Below, in pieces: positions 1 to 5,200 of a DNA stretch of 5,200 nucleotides; positions within the stretch are counted from its first letter, which is position 1, and every line of letters begins with the position of its first letter. The stretch spans positions 1 to 5,200 of the forward strand of contig JAIDKP010000335.1 in assembly GCA_029051445.1 (NCBI GenBank), read 5' to 3'. A program made the translations under genes and the position numbers. Origin of the DNA: Muribaculaceae bacterium. Its GTDB lineage: Bacteria > Bacteroidota > Bacteroidia > Bacteroidales > Muribaculaceae. The notes beneath the pieces are model-generated. The model had not been told where the DNA came from. It saw only the letters and a list, made by a program, of their open reading frames with translations, and did not search any database.

Positions 1-215
1 AACAACTGTGAAAGTCGCTCGGAAATGATTGCACATTTCCGAGGCGTAGGGTTGGCTCCCTTTGGCTTGACGAACAATATATCTGTATCTCTGAAATTTC
101 CATTATAAAAGTCAAGCGAAAGTTTCTCTCCCACATTGAGGCCTTTCAACTCATCTGCGGAACGCTTGAAGAGCTGAATATTCTGTCCGATTATGTTGAG
201 CTTAATACTCTGCAT
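1..215 (-). CDS. Unrecognised protein, N-terminal 71 residues (runs off left edge)
   Basis: An open frame starts at the ATG at 213-215 and stays open for 71 codons to the window edge without a stop; the C-terminus is missing. The protein starts MQSIKLNIIGQNIQLF and continues with a mixed charged and hydrophobic pattern typical of a small soluble protein. It has no signal peptide, lipobox or membrane segment, and I recognise no domain. The support for a real gene is its position: a TAnnTTTG box with a TTTG 19 nt upstream (253-283) would give a leader of roughly 30 nt before this ATG. It lies downstream of the MATE gene on the same strand but seems to have its own promoter. A perfect 10-bp inverted repeat lies inside the frame at 18-43. 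No function is proposed. Confidence 0.6.
   Translation of the reverse strand, partial: MQSIKLNIIGQNIQLFKRSADELKGLNVGEKLSLDFYNGNFRDTDILFVKPKGANPTPRKCAIISERLSQL
18..43 (-). repeat. Perfect 10-bp inverted repeat (hairpin) inside the left-edge gene
   Basis: CTCGGAAATG at 18-27 pairs exactly with CATTTCCGAG at 34-43 around a 6-nt loop. In minus-strand RNA it would fall at about codons 58-66 of the unknown gene. No uninterrupted T run follows on the minus strand, so it does not look like a standard intrinsic terminator. It could be an RNA structure, a protein site, or chance. Confidence 0.55.
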
Positions 216-237
216 TGTTTTTGCCACATTTTAATAG

Positions 238-271
238 CATGTTAAAACGATGCAAAAGTAGTAATAACATG
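238..271. repeat. 7-bp inverted repeat flanking the -7 box (possible operator)
   Basis: CATGTTA at 238-244 and TAACATG at 265-271 are exact reverse complements separated by 20 nt. The -7 promoter element (253-260) sits between them. The right half-site also lies between the -7 and -33 elements. Symmetric arms around a promoter core fit a dimeric regulator, but 7 bp in AT-rich DNA can easily arise by chance. Confidence 0.25.
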
Positions 272-283
272 TGGAATTACAAA
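253..283 (-). promoter_or_regulatory. Bacteroidetes-type promoter of the left-edge gene
   Basis: Read on the minus strand, TACTTTTG at 253-260 matches the Bacteroidetes -7 consensus TAnnTTTG exactly. A TTTG at 280-283 lies 19 nt upstream, as expected for the -33 element of the primary sigma factor in this phylum. Transcription would start near 245-248, giving a leader of roughly 30 nt before the ATG at 215. The surrounding 160 nt are AT-rich and non-coding. Confidence 0.6.
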
Positions 284-351
284 ATTATAGATGCCAAAAA
301 TGGATTGTAAAAACATGGAGCCGATACTGCAAGAAGTTAAAGAGTGTAGAG

Positions 352-366
352 TAGCTATTGTAGCTA
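352..366. repeat. Short TAGCTA inverted repeat downstream of the MATE gene
   Basis: TAGCTA occurs at 352-357 and 361-366, separated by TTG. Because TAGCTA is self-complementary, the pair can form a 6-bp stem with a 3-nt loop. It starts 9 nt past the MATE stop codon. Neither flank carries a convincing T run, so a terminator role is weak. Confidence 0.25.
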
Positions 367-374
367 TCCCCTCC

Positions 375-1502
375 TCAGAAACACCTCTTCTTTTCCCGCC
401 GACACCACAACCAGGCCAGAATCCCCCCTCTCACAAGCAGGTAGCCAAGGAAAGCCCCCCAGAGCACATCATTATTGAATTCAATCAACCCGTTCACTGC
501 CGGGAGAGTCACCGCAAAAAACACACCCACCGCGATCGACGTAGCCACAAGCATGGGGCGAGTAGACGTTATCCCGATAAAAAAGCCGTCATAGATAAAA
601 GCAAGCACGGCAAACGGCGGGATCAGCATAATCCATACATGATAGTCGGCCACCATATTCCTCACATCCACATTGTCGGTCAGAAGCGACGTCACCGTCT
701 CCCACCCCACAGTATAGACGAGAAAAAAAGTTGCAGCGATCCCTGCCGACCACCGGAGCAGATACCTTACTGTCTTTTTAAGTCCCTCTACATCCCCGGC
801 ACCATAATATTTACCGCAAAGAGCCTCACCGGTAAACGCATAACCGTCCATGAAATAAGAAAAGAAAATAAAGAACTGCACTATCACTGCATTCGAGGCA
901 AGCGTGAGCGAGCCGAGACGCGCACCGTATGCCGTAACCGACAATGTGACCGACATCACACAGAGCGAGCGAAGAAAAATATTTGAATTCACCGAGAAAA
1001 AACGTTTCAACAACTCGACTCTGAATATTCGGTTCCAGCCGCTCCACAATCCACCCTCTGGAGCCAGCCGCCGGGCGAGCAGAAGCGAAAACGCCAGACC
1101 GGCGTAATTGGCAGTAAGAGTTCCATAGGCTACCCCTTCAAAACCGACATTCAGTGGAAACACAAGCAGAAAGCTCATAAGTATATTCAGAACATTCATA
1201 CCGACGGCTATCACCATAGGCCAGAACGTCGACTGCATGCCGATGAACCACCCCGACACAACCATCGTCCCCAAGAGAGCCGGCATACCGGCGATACAGA
1301 TTCCGAAATAAGACAAAGCAAGCTCACGCACAGCTGCATCAGGGCCTACAATATACAGCAATATAACCGACAGAGGCTTCTGAAAAGCAATAAGCAGACA
1401 TCCTAAAAAAAATGCGATCACAAGCGAGCTTGAGAACACCTCCCTGATCCTCTGCGCGTTCTTTTCACCGTAAGCCACTGCTGTCATACCCGTAGTGCCC
1501 AT
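375..1502 (-). CDS. MATE transporter, C-terminal 375-residue reading frame
   Basis: This is the larger open piece of the broken MATE gene, covering TM2 onward. It begins at an ATG that in relatives is the internal Met of FLRMGTTG, so it is probably not a natural start. It carries many hydrophobic segments and, near residues 201-236, the LASNAVIVQFFIFFSYF stretch followed by DGYAFTGEALCGKYYGAGD, matching the start of the second six-helix half in DinF-type proteins. The C-terminus is a short basic tail (CRREKKRCF). The upstream stop TGA lies only 2 nt before this ATG (TGAGGATG), so translation could restart here after termination, but the product would lack TM1 and part of TM2. Confidence 0.7.
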   Translation of the reverse strand: MGTTGMTAVAYGEKNAQRIREVFSSSLVIAFFLGCLLIAFQKPLSVILLYIVGPDAAVRELALSYFGICIAGMPALLGTMVVSGWFIGMQSTFWPMVIAVGMNVLNILMSFLLVFPLNVGFEGVAYGTLTANYAGLAFSLLLARRLAPEGGLWSGWNRIFRVELLKRFFSVNSNIFLRSLCVMSVTLSVTAYGARLGSLTLASNAVIVQFFIFFSYFMDGYAFTGEALCGKYYGAGDVEGLKKTVRYLLRWSAGIAATFFLVYTVGWETVTSLLTDNVDVRNMVADYHVWIMLIPPFAVLAFIYDGFFIGITSTRPMLVATSIAVGVFFAVTLPAVNGLIEFNNDVLWGAFLGYLLVRGGILAWLWCRREKKRCF

Positions 1503-1504
1503 CC

Positions 1505-1687
1505 TCAGAAATTAAGCACCCCGAACGAAAGCACGATCATCATCGACCCGACAGAAATAGCGGCGATATAGTCTGCCGAACCGAGATGCCCCGATATAGC
1601 GGTGTCACTCAGGCCGAGCAGCGGCACAGTCACGTTGCTCACGATCGCCGGCATAGCCAGCCTCAATATGTCTCGGTTCATTTTCAT
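1505..1687 (-). CDS. MATE transporter, N-terminal 60-residue fragment
   Basis: This is the 5' piece of the same broken gene. It encodes the short cytoplasmic start (MKMNRDILRLAMPAIVSN), TM1 with the conserved Asp in GLSDTAISGHLG, and the first part of TM2 (VGSMMIVLSFGVLNF) before a premature TGA. It aligns in my reading with the normal MATE start, with no indels up to the stop. Alone it could not form a transporter. No Shine-Dalgarno sequence is seen before the start, which is common in Bacteroidetes. Confidence 0.65.
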   Translation of the reverse strand: MKMNRDILRLAMPAIVSNVTVPLLGLSDTAISGHLGSADYIAAISVGSMMIVLSFGVLNF

Positions 1688-1691
1688 GCCG

Positions 1692-1699
1692 CAAAGATA
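1692..1699 (-). promoter_or_regulatory. -7 promoter box of the MATE gene, very close to the start codon
   Basis: Minus-strand TATCTTTG matches TAnnTTTG exactly and ends only 4 nt before the ATG at 1687. A start site at normal distance would fall at or inside the first codons, implying leaderless mRNA or use of the Met at 1681 or a later start. No TTTG is seen at the expected -33 position, so the promoter is incomplete by consensus. It follows directly after the aroB terminator, which supports separate transcription of the MATE gene. Confidence 0.45.
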
Positions 1700-1745
1700 A
1701 GAAAAGAGAAATCTCCGGAATGTGTTAAACGGCCACTCCGGAGAT
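1700..1745 (-). terminator. Intrinsic terminator of the aroB transcription unit
   Basis: ATCTCCGGA at 1711-1719 and TCCGGAGAT at 1737-1745 form a perfect 9-bp stem. An inner GTG/CAC pairing (1722-1724 with 1734-1736) can shorten the loop to 9 nt with a small bulge. On the minus strand the stem is followed by the T-rich tail TTTCTCTTTTC. It starts 20 nt after the aroB stop codon. A T-rich stretch also follows on the plus strand (1748-1766), but no plus-strand gene is present to use it. Confidence 0.65.
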
Positions 1746-1765
1746 CCCTTTTGATCCTTTTATTT

Positions 1766-2833
1766 TCAATCAAGATGCATCACATCGCGGTATATATCCA
1801 GCGCGGCCTTGATCTCGTCAAAAGTCGCCGTACTGTCAAGAGCGACCTCACCGACCCCCTTCAGCAGAGTGAAATTGATCGTCGACACGTCCACATTCTT
1901 TTTGTCGTGACGCATAAAATCGATGAGTTCGTCATAGTCGTTACACGTCACTGCAAACGCCCTGAAGTTCTCATAGATATACCCTGCGATCTTGCGCATC
2001 GTCTCCGACGGGAAACCCGTTTTCATCACCGACAGTATCAGTTCCACGACAAGACCGTAGGCCACAGCATAACCGTGAGGTATCGGCGACTCGCGTCTCA
2101 GAGCGAGCGACTCGAAGGCATGTCCGGTCGTATGACCTAAATTTAGAGCCTTACGGAGTCCCTTTTCCGTAGGATCCTGCCTCACGATCTCCTCCTTCAC
2201 CCCTACATTCTCCTTCAGCAGATCAAGCATCCGCTCGCGACCTACCTCAAGCACATCCTGCCGCATAAGATCGGCGAGCATCTCAGGCCCCTTGATGAGG
2301 GCATGCTTGAGCATCTCTCCGTATCCAGAGCGCATCTCTGTAGCCGAAAGCGTGTTGAAGAACATCGAAGACACAATCACTGTATCGGCATCCTTGAACG
2401 CACCTATCTCATTCTTCAGTCCGTTGAAATTAATACCAGTCTTGCCACCGACCGATGCGTCCACAGCAGCAAGCAGCGAAGTAGGCACATTCACAAACCT
2501 GATTCCGCGCTTGAACGTCGATGCGGCAAACGCACCCATATCAGTCACCACACCGCCGCCGAGATTTATCAGCATCGAGTGGCGGGTACCGCCGTTATCG
2601 CCAAGCTGCTTCCAGATATAGCTCAGCGACTCGAGATTCTTGTTCTCGTCACCCGGCTTTACCGTAATCACCGTAGCACCACTGACAGCAGGACTACCCT
2701 CTTGCATCAGAGGTAAAGCGGCCGACATCGTGTTTTCATCGACAAGCACAAAGACCTTCGAAGGATTCGCCTCAGAGACGATTCTGTCTATAGTCTCAGC
2801 CACACAATTGGTAAATACAACGTTACTCATCAT
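1766..2833 (-). CDS. aroB: 3-dehydroquinate synthase
   Basis: AroB converts DAHP to 3-dehydroquinate with loss of phosphate, the second step of the shikimate pathway to aromatic amino acids, in the cytoplasm with NAD+ and a divalent metal (usually Zn2+ or Co2+). The 355-residue length is normal. Visible signatures are the NAD-binding GGGVVTDMGAFAAS (about 92-105), PTSLLAAVDASVGGKTGIN (117-135, with an active-site Lys at 131), GYGEMLKHALI (170-180), NLGHTTGHAFE (231-241) and IPHGYAVAYG (251-260). By family analogy the metal ligands should be Glu173, His234 and His253. The start is MM; the second Met at 2830 is equally possible. The gene lies 25 nt after the HAD phosphatase gene on the same strand and precedes a terminator, so it is probably the last gene of the era-der unit. 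No other shikimate gene is in view. Confidence 0.96.
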   Translation of the reverse strand: MMSNVVFTNCVAETIDRIVSEANPSKVFVLVDENTMSAALPLMQEGSPAVSGATVITVKPGDENKNLESLSYIWKQLGDNGGTRHSMLINLGGGVVTDMGAFAASTFKRGIRFVNVPTSLLAAVDASVGGKTGINFNGLKNEIGAFKDADTVIVSSMFFNTLSATEMRSGYGEMLKHALIKGPEMLADLMRQDVLEVGRERMLDLLKENVGVKEEIVRQDPTEKGLRKALNLGHTTGHAFESLALRRESPIPHGYAVAYGLVVELILSVMKTGFPSETMRKIAGYIYENFRAFAVTCNDYDELIDFMRHDKKNVDVSTINFTLLKGVGEVALDSTATFDEIKAALDIYRDVMHLD

Positions 2834-2858
2834 AATATCAGCTTAAACAAAGGTTATG

Positions 2859-3533
2859 CTACTGTTTTATTCCAAGCGCGCCGTCAAGATCGTCGGCAAG
2901 CGCGTCCATTGAACTGTAGACCAGATCTGCTCCCGCATTTTTAAGCACCTCAGGCGGAATCGGCCCGGTGCAGACACCTATTGTACGCACTCCGGCACGA
3001 TATGCCGACTCGACACCGAGAGGGGCATTGTCGATAGCCACACACTCTTCAGGAGCGGCACCGGCGATAGCCGCACCCCGCAGAAACGGCTCCGGGTGAG
3101 GCTTACCGTTGACAACATCCCGCGAAGTGACACGCCTATCCACAGGAAAAGCCATGGGAAAATCATCATCCAGACGATCGAGAAGAGAATTCTGTCCCGA
3201 TCCGGTCACAAGCACACACTTTATACCCCGGGCCATAAGCCCGTCGATAACCCTGCGCGCGCCCTTCATGACCTCCGGAGCATCATATTCCCTGAAATAC
3301 CTTGCTTTGCGGGCATACAGCTCGTCACACTCTGCCTTGTCAAATGTACGGCCCCACGCACTCATCGCAAGCTTGTTCAGAGTCGCGGCACCGGTCATTC
3401 CCTCGTCAAGATAAAATTCATCCTCATCAGCCTTGATACCGAGTTCACCCGTCAGCCTGTGCCAGGCACGTGAGTGAAGCGGCATCGAGTCATAGAGAGT
3501 GCCGTCCATATCCACGAGAGCGACCTTGATCAT
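2859..3533 (-). CDS. HAD-superfamily hydrolase, beta-phosphoglucomutase/phosphatase-like
   Basis: This cytoplasmic HAD subfamily I enzyme probably removes or moves a phosphate on a small metabolite. The 224-residue length fits. Motif I is DMDGT (8-12; nucleophile Asp8, acid/base Asp10), followed by the [11 protein letters not shown] segment typical of beta-phosphoglucomutase-like proteins and a helical cap at about 16-85. Motif II is VTGS (Thr110), motif III GKPHPEP (Lys144), and motif [17 protein letters not shown] (168-181). Motif IV carries IDN where many relatives have a Glu-Asp or Glu-Asn pair, so the Mg2+ site may rely on Asp168. Its ATG overlaps the der stop codon as ATGA, indicating translational coupling. 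Phosphoglycolate phosphatase, sugar-phosphate phosphatase or phosphomutase are all possible; the substrate cannot be assigned from sequence. Confidence 0.9.
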   Translation of the reverse strand: MIKVALVDMDGTLYDSMPLHSRAWHRLTGELGIKADEDEFYLDEGMTGAATLNKLAMSAWGRTFDKAECDELYARKARYFREYDAPEVMKGARRVIDGLMARGIKCVLVTGSGQNSLLDRLDDDFPMAFPVDRRVTSRDVVNGKPHPEPFLRGAAIAGAAPEECVAIDNAPLGVESAYRAGVRTIGVCTGPIPPEVLKNAGADLVYSSMDALADDLDGALGIKQ

Positions 3534-4846
3534 TTCTCGCGCATGAATATGTTTATAGGAGTTCCGTGAAAATCCCAGTGCGACCTGATCTTGTTCTCAA
3601 GATAGCGGCGGTAAGGCTCCTTCACCCACTGCGGAAGATTGCAGAAGAAAATAAACGTCGGAATCTTTGAACCCTTGAGCATCGTGATATACTTGATCTT
3701 GATATACTTGCCCTTGTTGGCTGGTGGCGGGTAAGCGGCGATATCCTCCTGAAGCACAGTATTGAGCTGATGCGTCGGCACCTCGCGGCGACGGTTCTGA
3801 TAAACCTCTACTGCAGTTTCAAGCACCTTATAGATACGCTGTTTGGTAAGCGCCGAACCGAAAATTATCGGAAAATCACTGAACGGAGCAAGCCTGTTTC
3901 TTATAGCCTCTTCAAAATGCTTCACCGCAGACTGTGACTTGTCCTCGACGAGATCCCATTTGTTCACACACACCACAAGCCCCTTCTTGTTGCGCTGAAT
4001 CAGCGAGAAGATATTGCTGTCCTGAGCCTCGATGCCACGGGTGGCGTCGATCATAAGTATGCAGACATCAGATGCCTCGATAGCTCTGATCGAACGGATC
4101 ACCGAATAATACTCGATATCCTCGTTCACCTTAGTCTTCTTGCGGATACCCGCAGTGTCAACAAGATAGAAATCGAAACCGAATTTGTTATAGCGTGTAT
4201 ATATGCTGTCGCGGGTCGTGCCGGCGATATTGGTCACGATATTCCGCTCCTCACCGATAAACGCGTTGATCAGCGACGACTTGCCGGCATTAGGGCGGCC
4301 GACGATCGCAAACTTCGGGATATCGTCAAGTTCATCCTCTTCATCATCCTTCTCCGGCAGCTTGTTCACCACCTCGTCGAGAAGATCGCCGGTGCCGTAA
4401 CCGTTGATAGCCGACACTGGCCAGGGATCACCGAGACCGAGACTGTAAAACTCAGGCACATTATAGATCCACTCGTTTCCGTCAACCTTGTTGGCGACAA
4501 GAAGCACAGGCTTCTGCGATTTTCTTAATATCTCGGCGACATGGTCATCAAGATCGGTTACGCCGTTCATCGCATCCACGACAAACAGAATCTCGTCCGC
4601 CTGTTCTATAGCCAGAGCGACCTGCTTGTTGATTTCACCCTCGAAAATATCCTCCGAGTTTACAACCCCGCCGCCGGTATCCACAATTGAAAACTCCTTC
4701 CCGTTCCAGTCCACCTTGACATACTGGCGGTCGCGGGTCGTCCCCGCCGTTTCGTCAACGATAGCCGTCCGTGACTGAGTCAGACGGTTAAACAGGGTAG
4801 ACTTACCGACATTCGGCCGTCCTACTATTGCTACAAGTTGTCCCAT
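3530..4846 (-). CDS. der: Ribosome-assembly GTPase Der (EngA)
   Basis: Der is an essential GTPase with two G domains in tandem that acts in maturation of the 50S ribosomal subunit. The 438-residue length is normal. G domain 1 has GRPNVGKS (9-16), the TAGTTRD switch I (34-39), DTGG (56-59), NKVD (119-122) and SA (145-146). An acidic linker ([11 protein letters not shown], about 165-175) leads to G domain 2: GRPNAGKS (183-190), AGTTRD (208-213), DTAG (230-233), NKWD (295-298) and [11 protein letters not shown] (331-341). A KH-like RNA-binding domain fills about 350-438. All GTP-binding motifs look intact. The start at 4846 puts the first G1 motif at residue 9, as usual. It follows era by 43 nt, a neighbour pair common in Bacteroidales, and overlaps the next gene by 4 nt. 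Confidence 0.98.
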   Translation of the reverse strand: MGQLVAIVGRPNVGKSTLFNRLTQSRTAIVDETAGTTRDRQYVKVDWNGKEFSIVDTGGGVVNSEDIFEGEINKQVALAIEQADEILFVVDAMNGVTDLDDHVAEILRKSQKPVLLVANKVDGNEWIYNVPEFYSLGLGDPWPVSAINGYGTGDLLDEVVNKLPEKDDEEDELDDIPKFAIVGRPNAGKSSLINAFIGEERNIVTNIAGTTRDSIYTRYNKFGFDFYLVDTAGIRKKTKVNEDIEYYSVIRSIRAIEASDVCILMIDATRGIEAQDSNIFSLIQRNKKGLVVCVNKWDLVEDKSQSAVKHFEEAIRNRLAPFSDFPIIFGSALTKQRIYKVLETAVEVYQNRRREVPTHQLNTVLQEDIAAYPPPANKGKYIKIKYITMLKGSKIPTFIFFCNLPQWVKEPYRRYLENKIRSHWDFHGTPINIFMREK

Positions 4847-4872
4847 TGGTATATAATTTACCGCTAAGTTAA

Positions 4873-4884
4873 GTAAAATTTTAC
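4873..4884. repeat. 12-bp perfect palindrome in the era-der gap
   Basis: GTAAAATTTTAC is fully self-complementary and sits 27 nt upstream of the der ATG and 5 nt downstream of the era stop codon. It has no GC-rich stem or T run, so it is not a convincing terminator. A TTTG at 4884-4887 (minus strand) could serve as a -33 element, but no good TAnnTTTG lies at the right distance. It may be an operator or simply AT-rich chance. Confidence 0.3.
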
Positions 4885-4889
4885 AAATC

Positions 4890-5200
4890 TCACTCTACAT
4901 AGCCGAAAGCCTTGAGCTTATTCTCTCTGTTTCGCCAGTTTGGCTCGACTTTGACATACAACTCAAGGAAAACTTTTTTCCCGAAAAACGTCTCGATATC
5001 CTTACGGGACTCCATACCGACCTTCTTGAGCATACTGCCCCCCTTACCGATAAGAATACCCTTCTGGCTGTCACGCTCGACATATACCACAGCCATGATA
5101 TGGATCGAGCCGGGATTCTCGTCAAACTTTTCAAAGATCACTTCGGTCGAGTAAGGCACCTCCTTGTCATAATTGAGCAGAATCTTCTCCCTGATTATCT
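4890..5200 (-). CDS. era: GTPase Era, C-terminal KH-domain part (runs off right edge)
   Basis: Era is a cytoplasmic, membrane-associated GTPase that binds the 3' end of 16S rRNA and helps mature the 30S subunit. Only the last 102 residues are in the window; the GTPase domain lies beyond the right edge. What remains is the KH domain: the lead-in [20 protein letters not shown], the GKGG loop ([15 protein letters not shown]) that contacts RNA, and the usual ending [19 protein letters not shown]. The frame stays open to the edge. A GTG at 5157-5159 could be mistaken for a start, but it is the internal Val of DKEVPYS and the homology continues upstream of it. der follows 43 nt downstream on the same strand. 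Confidence 0.95.
   Translation of the reverse strand, partial: IIREKILLNYDKEVPYSTEVIFEKFDENPGSIHIMAVVYVERDSQKGILIGKGGSMLKKVGMESRKDIETFFGKKVFLELYVKVEPNWRNRENKLKAFGYVE

Larger units (their letters stand above)
375..1687 (-). pseudogene. MATE-family efflux transporter (DinF/NorM-like), split by a frameshift
   Basis: MATE transporters are 12-helix inner-membrane antiporters that export cationic drugs or metabolites using Na+ or H+ gradients. The 5' part (60 codons, from 1687) reads VPLLGLSDTAISGHLG, the family's TM1 segment with its conserved Asp (residue 28). It stops at TGA 1505-1507. The 3' part continues in another frame. Adding one base at about 1505-1511 joins them as GVLNFLRMGTTG, a segment typical of MATE/DinF proteins. 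The repaired protein has 437 residues, normal for the family, with no residues missing at the joint. The break falls in TM2, so the stop would remove nearly the whole transporter. The first ATG (1687) gives MKMN; the Met at 1681 is an alternative start. The gene lies just after the aroB terminator and reads alone. It may be a recent pseudogene, an assembly error, or a recoded gene. The substrate cannot be told from sequence. Confidence 0.85.

Noticed and set aside
352..366. MATE terminator at the TAGCTA repeat
   Set aside because: The stem is only 6 bp and AT-rich, and it is not followed by a T run on the minus strand. It is listed only as a repeat.
291..986. Plus-strand open frame of 231 codons opposite the MATE gene and extending past its end
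   Set aside because: It is rich in His, Lys and Arg with no recognisable domain, and it mostly overlaps the well-supported MATE coding sequence on the other strand. It is an antisense shadow.
1498..1514. Programmed frameshift like prfB at the MATE break
   Set aside because: prfB uses +1 at CUU UGA; here a -1 shift is needed, the site is not a canonical slippery heptamer, and no downstream stimulatory structure is evident by eye.
1586..2140. Plus-strand open frame of 184 codons over the MATE start, the terminator and the end of aroB
   Set aside because: It runs antisense across two real genes and a terminator, has atypical composition and no promoter. It is a shadow frame.
2848..2856. TAACCTTTG upstream of aroB as a -7 promoter box
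   Set aside because: It has three bases instead of two between TA and TTTG, overlaps the short gap in a tight operon, and I found no matching -33 element.
3096..3473. Plus-strand open frame of 125 codons opposite the HAD gene
   Set aside because: It is antisense to a gene with clear HAD motifs and shows no domain or promoter of its own.
1..5200. CRISPR array, insertion sequence, tRNA, rRNA or defence/mobile system
   Set aside because: I found no spaced direct repeats, transposase or integrase motifs, cloverleaf-like sequence or rRNA segments. Nearly all of the sequence is explained by conserved minus-strand genes.

Overview
The window looks like a piece of a Bacteroidales chromosome. A GC-moderate Muribaculaceae-like genome is my best guess, but this is inference from codon use, gene order and promoter style, not from a marker gene. 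All supported genes are on the minus strand, so transcription runs from right to left. Two promoter-like sites match the Bacteroidetes pattern (-7 box TAnnTTTG, in one case with an upstream TTTG).

From right to left: (1) the C-terminal third of era (4890-5200, cut by the right edge), a ribosome-assembly GTPase; (2) der/engA (3530-4846), a double-GTPase ribosome-assembly factor, complete; (3) a HAD-superfamily phosphatase/phosphomutase (2859-3533), whose ATG overlaps the der stop codon as ATGA; (4) aroB, 3-dehydroquinate synthase (1766-2833), complete. The tight spacing (43 nt, 4-nt overlap, 25 nt) suggests one transcription unit. It ends in a hairpin with a T-rich tail at about 1700-1745.

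Immediately after this terminator a second unit begins with a MATE-family multidrug/Na+ antiporter (375-1687). It is split by a single -1 frame change at about 1505-1511, inside the conserved FLRMGTTG segment. Restoring one base gives a normal 437-residue transporter, so it is a fresh pseudogene, a sequencing or assembly error, or (less likely) a recoded gene.

After a 159-nt AT-rich gap, which holds a good Bacteroidetes promoter flanked by a short inverted repeat, an unrecognised gene starts at 215 and runs off the left edge. It contains a perfect 10-bp hairpin within the reading frame.

I see no CRISPR array, tRNA, rRNA, insertion sequence, phage gene or defence system. Most of the window is conserved housekeeping sequence. 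The points worth a second look are the MATE frameshift, the unknown left-edge gene with its promoter and hairpin, and the very short leader implied for the MATE gene.
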